DNA of 64,000 nucleotides, from positions 18,990,650 to 19,054,649 of the forward strand of contig NC_134026.1 in assembly GCF_964204645.1 (NCBI RefSeq), written 5' to 3'. Numbering within the stretch: position 1 is the first letter of the stretch; each line of letters starts with the position of its first letter. Positions 58,801 through 64,000 of this stretch are shown in pieces. Position numbers and translations under genes: made by a program. This stretch comes from Tubulanus polymorphus. Taxonomy: Eukaryota; Nemertea; Palaeonemertea; Tubulaniformes; Tubulanidae. The notes beneath the pieces are model-generated. The model did no database searches. It worked only from the letters and a program-made list of their open reading frames with translations, and was not told the DNA's origin.

Positions 58801-61800
58801 TACAAAATACTCATTAAAACTATCAGCAATATTGGCTTTTCCATTTACTAGTGACCCATCAAGTTTAAATACGTGAGGTAAATCTTCCGAATTCGAAGTC
58901 TTTCCAAGAATATTGTTTATAATTTTCCATGTCTGTTTCATATTAGAAGCCAAAAATAGTTGCTCACCGTATACCTTCAACATAACTTTTCTAACCTCCT
59001 CACTTCGCTTGAATCCCAACAACTACTTCCGTATTTCAAATGCCGAATAAATGTAAATCCATACTTGTTGGAAATTCCCTTTATAACTTTGATTTAAACT
59101 CGACATTCATTTTTCTTGTTTCTAAATTCATCTCAAGAAACCAAAGAATCGCAATCTGAAAACTATCATTATTGTTATTATCATTATCTTCATTGGTATT
59201 ATCATTCCATGTTTTTATTTATTATCATTATTGCTATTATTGTCATAATTTATCATTTTTATTACTATCACTATTATCATATCATCCTTTATCGTAATTA
59301 TCGGTTTATGTGCATTTATATATTTTTGATCACCGTCAATGTCACTGTTATTTGAATGATATTGTAATTACCTATTACAAAATAAATACATGCTAAGGTC
59401 CTAAGGACACCTTAGCATATATTTATTTTTATATACTATTGAATTTGTTAAATAAAATTCATTTTTTTTCTAAGAAAAAAGATATGCAGGAATTTCATGT
59501 TCTGGCACCAGCCTCCATAGTTCAATTCATAAAAGCATAATTGCAACGGTTTTTATTGCGCCAATCGTAATACGCTAAACTAACGTTAATCTTTTATTAG
59601 ATGTATGCAGAGCGCAGATTCCTCAACGGGGATTTCAAGGTAGTTCGTTTCTAGAAGGACGTGGCGTGCCCGGTAGAGTGTCGCCTAATCAAAGAAATAC
59701 TGATGGCAAGGACTTGAACATCACAGCCGTTTATTACAAACCAGTACTTCAAACTGATATACACGGCGAAGCTGTTGGCATGTGTCGGATTGGAAACTGC
59801 AAAGCATCATGTGATTGTGACCTTTTTAACAATTGTTGCAATTTACCAAATACTCGCTGCTTAGAAGGCAAAATAAGACGATGGGATCGGGTCAAAAATC
59901 AACTCGAATACGCTAGTTGTGTGGATGGGTTGGCTATGACTGGTACTCCAAACCACTTTTATGCAATAGGTCGTTGTCCTGAAAATTATACAAAAGATTT
60001 AACCATCCGAAAATATTGTGAATCTCCGTCGAGCAACATCGTAACAACCATACCCGTTTACAAAGATAACTGGTTACCATTCAAAAATATGTATTGTGCT
60101 TTGTGTCATGGCTTCAACATCACTGAGTTTGAAATGGCAAACATACAAATGCAATGTTCCGACAACAAGAATTACATCAATGACGTCATTAAAGGTGTGC
60201 TCAATGCGTCAACCGATTCCAAATATCACCTAATGGAATTGTGCAAGCTCGTGTACACACACAACTATTACCGTCAGGTGATATTGCAGCCATGTAGCAG
60301 AAACTATACCACGCGTAAGGGAAACTGCTCTATGAAGTCAGGGGACCCGAATTTGCTCACTAAATGTAACACCGTATTTAATCCTATATCAGCCGAAGTT
60401 GATGGCCAAATAAAAACCTTTCGAAACTTCTACTGCATGAAATGCGATCTAGGTGATATAGACAAAAACTCCTTGGTTTGCGTGAAGAATACGACAACTG
60501 GTAGAACTTTCGGGTTGAATGTTATAGTAGACTTGAGTTTGGCAAATGGCGTAAGATTACGAACCCCGGGTCTGCCTATCATTTCATGGTCGTCTAAAGA
60601 GATTCTTTGCGCTGACACGTATGAAATTTTTGACGTGGAGACAAACAAATGCTACAAAGACGGTTGTTTTCAAGGGTACCATCAGTCTGGTGATACATGT
60701 TACCTTGATCAAAGAGAATGGCCAAAAATCTCCATTCGTATCATGTTTTCGTTCTTCATTTCTTTCAATGAGACTCAGCGGTTAAAAATGAAGAAATACA
60801 ATTATCGGCTCAGCTATTTCAAAGTTTCCGGTTGTTACATCGATAAAATGATCAAATTAAATGAAACAAGTAATATGTCGATTAATGCAAACACTACTTA
60901 CATGAGGCAGTTTACGCTCCTAGTATTTGATGAATTTCAAGGCTCAAAAATCAACCTTTCTTTAGTTGCAATAGAATCAATTCTGCACAAATATGAATCC
61001 TTGATTAACTGCAATTTCGGTGAAGATGGCAGCCGCGTAACCATTTCTAGTTACGAACTATCACCGACGAGTTTAAGTAAGAACACATTATGTCAAGTAA
61101 CTGACGTTCTTACCACGATAACCACAAGCTGGAGATCCGAAAAGCCGACGCCAGACGATTCTTCAGATGATTTTGCGTCGTTCTATTTACATCACATCAT
61201 CTCTGACGCCGGAAATAAAAATAAGACAATTAAAACTATCAAATGTTCAACGAAAAAGATCGACTGTGTGAGAAAGTTTGCGGGTGAAAGTACATTGGTC
61301 TGCAGGTCATCAGACTCGAAGAAAAATTCCAGCCTATTTTCAGATCAGGATTACTTAATAACTTTCGTATGTAGTTGCATCTCGATGATCGGTCTGATAA
61401 GCACGATCCTGATTTATCTTGTAATTCCCGAACTTTGTACTATGCCCGGTAAACTTGTCATAAGCTTCTGCGTGAGTCTTTTGATGGCCCTAACTCTGCA
61501 TTTATCCACCGTCCGTGTAATCACTCATCCATTACTTTGTGTCATCATGGCTACCGTTAAACATTACATGTGGCTCGTTGTCTTCTTGTCAATGACTGCA
61601 ATCTCTATGCACATGACATGTACATTCTTCAGTGCTTGGAAATTGGAAAATTCCCCCAAGGTTTTAGTATACATTCTCCTATCGGTTTGGCTATTTCCTC
61701 TCCTGATTGTTGGACCGTGTATTTTCCTCCAGTTCAGCGATGTCACGATCTTTGCTGATACGGTTTACGGCAACGCTCACATTTGTTGGTTCAAGTCTAG

Positions 61801-62167
61801 CTTATTCCTCATCTACGCTTTCGTAATACCGATCGGTACTCTTGACTTCGTCAATATTATTCTATTCATTATCACATCTTATCGGATCCATCACTTATTC
61901 TCCGCAATGCCTACTTCATCGAATGTTAAAAATGAAAGGAATACAGCAGTAATTTTCTATCGTATGGCATTAGTGACCGGAATGACTTGGACCATTGGAT
62001 TCGTAGCTTCTTTCGTCAACAACGATACGCTATGGTATTTCTTTAACCTTTTAAATTCCTCACAGGGTTTCCTCGTTTTCTTGGCTTTCATAGTTAACAG
62101 AAGAGTACTTAAAATGTTAGGAGCAAAATTTCATAAATCGAAGACTTCACCTGGTTCCCGTGAATAA
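55888..62167 (+). CDS. Somatomedin-B seven-helix receptor (secretin/Methuselah-like class), two exons
   Basis: Exon 1 (55888-55936) encodes MDHHYFWQLLLLIILS, a signal peptide, and ends TCTCAG|GTAAGT in phase 1. Exon 2 (59601-62167) follows TTTTATTAG and continues in frame, giving 871 residues. A somatomedin-B domain lies at about 78-103 (CRIGNC, CDCD, NNCC). A Cys-rich ectodomain has CALC and CMKC motifs and many N-glycosylation sites. Seven hydrophobic segments lie at about 599-850, then a short basic tail. This plan is common in expanded invertebrate family-B-like receptors; the ligand is unknown. No clear GPS autoproteolysis site was seen. The 3.66 kb intron carries an antisense LINE. Confidence 0.87.
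56560..56890. repeat. Iterated TTTTGGCGC / GCGCCAAAAC words
   Basis: CATTTTGGC, CGTTTTGGCGC, GCGCCAAAACG and related inverse words recur at least eight times, with GTTCTGGCG / CGCCAGAAC near the two ends (about 56625 and 56873). The layout is like the interiors of the TIR elements at 11.4 and 46.6 kb. Confidence 0.65.
56895..59030 (-). mobile_element. CR1-group LINE, 5' truncated, inside the receptor intron
   Basis: Minus-strand reverse-transcriptase pieces lie at 59022-58684, 58648-58133, 58108-57521 and 57582-57373, separated by frameshifts. Motifs include NNYRTISILPCFSKILE, LDLSKAFDTVDH, APQGSILVP and FADDTN. It is the same family as the 40.9-45.6 kb element. The endonuclease is missing. 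The 3' UTR has a CA-rich tract (about 57038-57080) and ends near 56,895-56,940. Confidence 0.87.
59116..59320. repeat. Degenerate (TTATTATCA)n low-complexity tract
   Basis: Imperfect TTATTATCATTATC repeats within the receptor intron. Confidence 0.85.
59390..59418. repeat. Small intronic hairpin
   Basis: ATGCTAAGGTCC, a 3-base loop, then GGACACCTTAGCAT; the arms pair except for one extra A. Confidence 0.8.
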
Positions 62168-62369
62168 AGGAAAAATCTAGGGTTAAACAAGAAAATGTCA
62201 CACTATGTGCTGAATTCTCTATTGAAATTGCTTGGATACAATCTTGACGATCACATTTCCATACATATCTTTCGGTATTAATCTCATTTGTAAATAAGGT
62301 GGTCATGCACGGTGTTAGCAAAATAGATTATCCATAGATAGATAATCCATTGGTGTATTTCAATTCAAG

Positions 62370-62890
62370 TCAATTCAATTCAATCTTTATGCAGCATAAA
62401 CGACAAAAAAAAACATTGTTTGCACCTGATACAGTTTCGGTAAAATCAAGTATGTACAAAATAGGAGATAAACAAGCAATAAAATGAGGCATAATTAACA
62501 CTAATTACAGATGAAGAAAAACATAATTGAAAATATTAAAAAATACATTAATCGAAGAAAAATTATGACAATGGCACCGAGTTTAATAAATTTGGCTTGC
62601 TGAACAATACTGGTTGTAGGATTTAGGTCGTTGAAAGTGGAGATTAAATTATTTACGTCTAAGATAGATATATTTAATTCCTTTCTCAGATTAGCGACTC
62701 TTTTACAATGGAACAAAAAGTGATATTCATCGTCCAACACATTACAGATATTGCACAAACGTTTTTCCTTTTCTATACCACGGTGTCTACCTTTTTCAAT
62801 TAGTAAGCTGTGAGTAGACGTCCGTAATTTAGCATCAGCATTTCTGAGGTTAAAATCTTTTAGCACCAATAAATATTCAATGTGAATAGT
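62370..62890 (-). pseudogene. LINE 3'-end fragment with cysteine-rich tail
   Basis: The minus-strand frame 62869-62501 has LRTSTHSLLIEKGRHRG then RLCNICNVLDDEYHFLFHC, the C-terminal Cys/His tail of a LINE ORF2. The 3' end has a TTGAATTGAATTGA repeat at about 62365-62390. It follows the receptor stop by about 200 bases. Confidence 0.8.
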
Positions 62891-63734
62891 GTTACTTTGA
62901 TTAGAACATGATTATTATACTATGAGGATGTTGTCAAGTAGACGAAGTTAGTAAATTGTACTTTTCTTATAAATACTTAAAATTTGAAACTTATATAGGT
63001 TTATGACCACAATAAATCTTAAGTATCAGAGGGTTTTACCTATTTATAGTGAAAGTTTCTCTATATGTTGTAAATTTATCTTGTATTCCAAAATATCGTA
63101 GTTATTCAAAACTGTTGAGGAAAGATAAAATAAACCATGCGTTAGTCGGATGTTTTAGGACTGAAAATATTCCCCAACTTAGAAAAAGTCCGATTGTGAA
63201 AAACAACGTCTGAATTCCGACGTTTTCGATGAAAAATGCGCTGCTTCATAATGAAATAGAATAGAATCTGAGACCTTACGTATGTGACGACTGCATGTGG
63301 GCTGACAAGACCTGATGCAAGCCGTGACCTCAGATTTGTCTAAGCGTGTTATTAATCGAATCGATGCGATGACATTGGGTGTTTATCAAGCCGCGATTCA
63401 CAACTAGTGGTTCTGAATATCCAGATCATGAAAATACCCCTACCACTACCAGTACCGCTACCGCTACCGCTTCCACTACCACTGGCGTATTTGACTTAGA
63501 AAATCGGACTTTGGGACAGATATTCATTCGAAACTGGGAAAAGATAAATGGACTTAATATTTTCTCCTGATCCAACGTAAACATACTTTGAAATATTAAA
63601 CTATTTGTAATCATTAAAACATTACATCGAGTTGTAATAATACAATGTGTACTTATGGGAAATAAAGAAAAATAAAGAAAATTACGTTTGTAATCCGAAC
63701 ATCCGTATTGCGTCACTACATTCTTCTTGTCTTG
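62891..63734. other. Intergenic, short hexamer repeat only
   Basis: At 63436-63484 there is a short run of (ACCGCT)n/(ACCACT)n. No gene was recognised. Confidence 0.45.
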
Positions 63735-64000
63735 AATCCAGGTAATAATGCCAGAGGTTAAAATGCCATAGGTTATAATGCCGGTGGTTAAAATGCCAGA
63801 GGTAAAAATGCCAGAAGGAAATATGCAGATAACCAGGCAAATATGTGAATTTATTGATATTGTACACGATATTCTTATTACCCATACACTTGATTCGACA
63901 TACGTACTGAATGCGCAGTTTAGATATAACATATTTCTGGACAATTGAAATTGAATAGTGAATAAGTAATAAGTTTCATAGGCAATGAAAGCATGAGTAT
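63735..64000 (+). mobile_element. Second copy of the minisatellite-bounded element (cut by window end)
   Basis: CCAGGTAATAATGCCAGAGG and about five more units are followed by sequence that matches the inverse of 52930-53020 (GAAGGAAATATG, then ATTTATTGA). It runs past the window end. Confidence 0.7.

Overview
This is eukaryotic, animal-type DNA: AT-rich, with spliced genes using GT/AG introns and a dense load of retrotransposons and small DNA transposons. The gene families (a multi-domain CAP protein with EGF-like and ShKT domains, single-LIM muscle-LIM proteins, a somatomedin-B seven-helix receptor) and the CR1-group and BEL/Pao retrotransposons fit a marine invertebrate. A lophotrochozoan such as a mollusc or annelid is most likely; the species cannot be fixed from this sequence.

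Layout. Bases 1-10,000 hold a small secreted cysteine-rich peptide gene in three near-identical copies. Copies A and B are direct tandem repeats with a period of about 3.46 kb, and copy C is inverted. Each has a conserved intron in its 5' untranslated region. Comparing the copies reveals three insertions with empty sites. A diverged fourth gene (D) lies at 13.3 kb, and two decayed relatives lie at 24.3 and 39.4 kb. Bases 17,617-20,600 hold a nine-exon gene for a secreted CAP + EGF-like + ShKT protein, whose exons join in frame at every junction. A coiled-coil protein of unknown function is on the minus strand at 21.8-22.5 kb.

From about 24 to 50 kb there is a large, old segmental duplication carrying two paralogous minus-strand genes for a 90-residue single-LIM protein (exons at 48.1/48.0/40.8 kb and at 36.4/36.2/25.7 kb). 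Their second introns have been filled by transposons. One contains a three-level nest (BEL/Pao gag, then a CR1-type LINE, then a 2.2 kb element with 0.55 kb inverted termini) plus a second decayed LINE. The other contains a nearly complete CR1-group LINE (40.9-45.6 kb) with two frameshifts and one nonsense codon.

From 50 to 55 kb there are mainly repeats: palindromic minisatellites, a long TA microsatellite, an element bounded by arrays of a 'GGTAAAAATGCCA'-type minisatellite, and one unexplained GC-rich exon-like stretch. Bases 55,888-62,167 hold a two-exon gene for a secretin-like seven-helix receptor with a somatomedin-B domain; its single intron contains another LINE in the opposite orientation. 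The window ends in LINE remnants and a further copy of the minisatellite-bounded element.

No operon-like co-operation is implied. The genes are independent extracellular, membrane or muscle-type proteins set among repeats.
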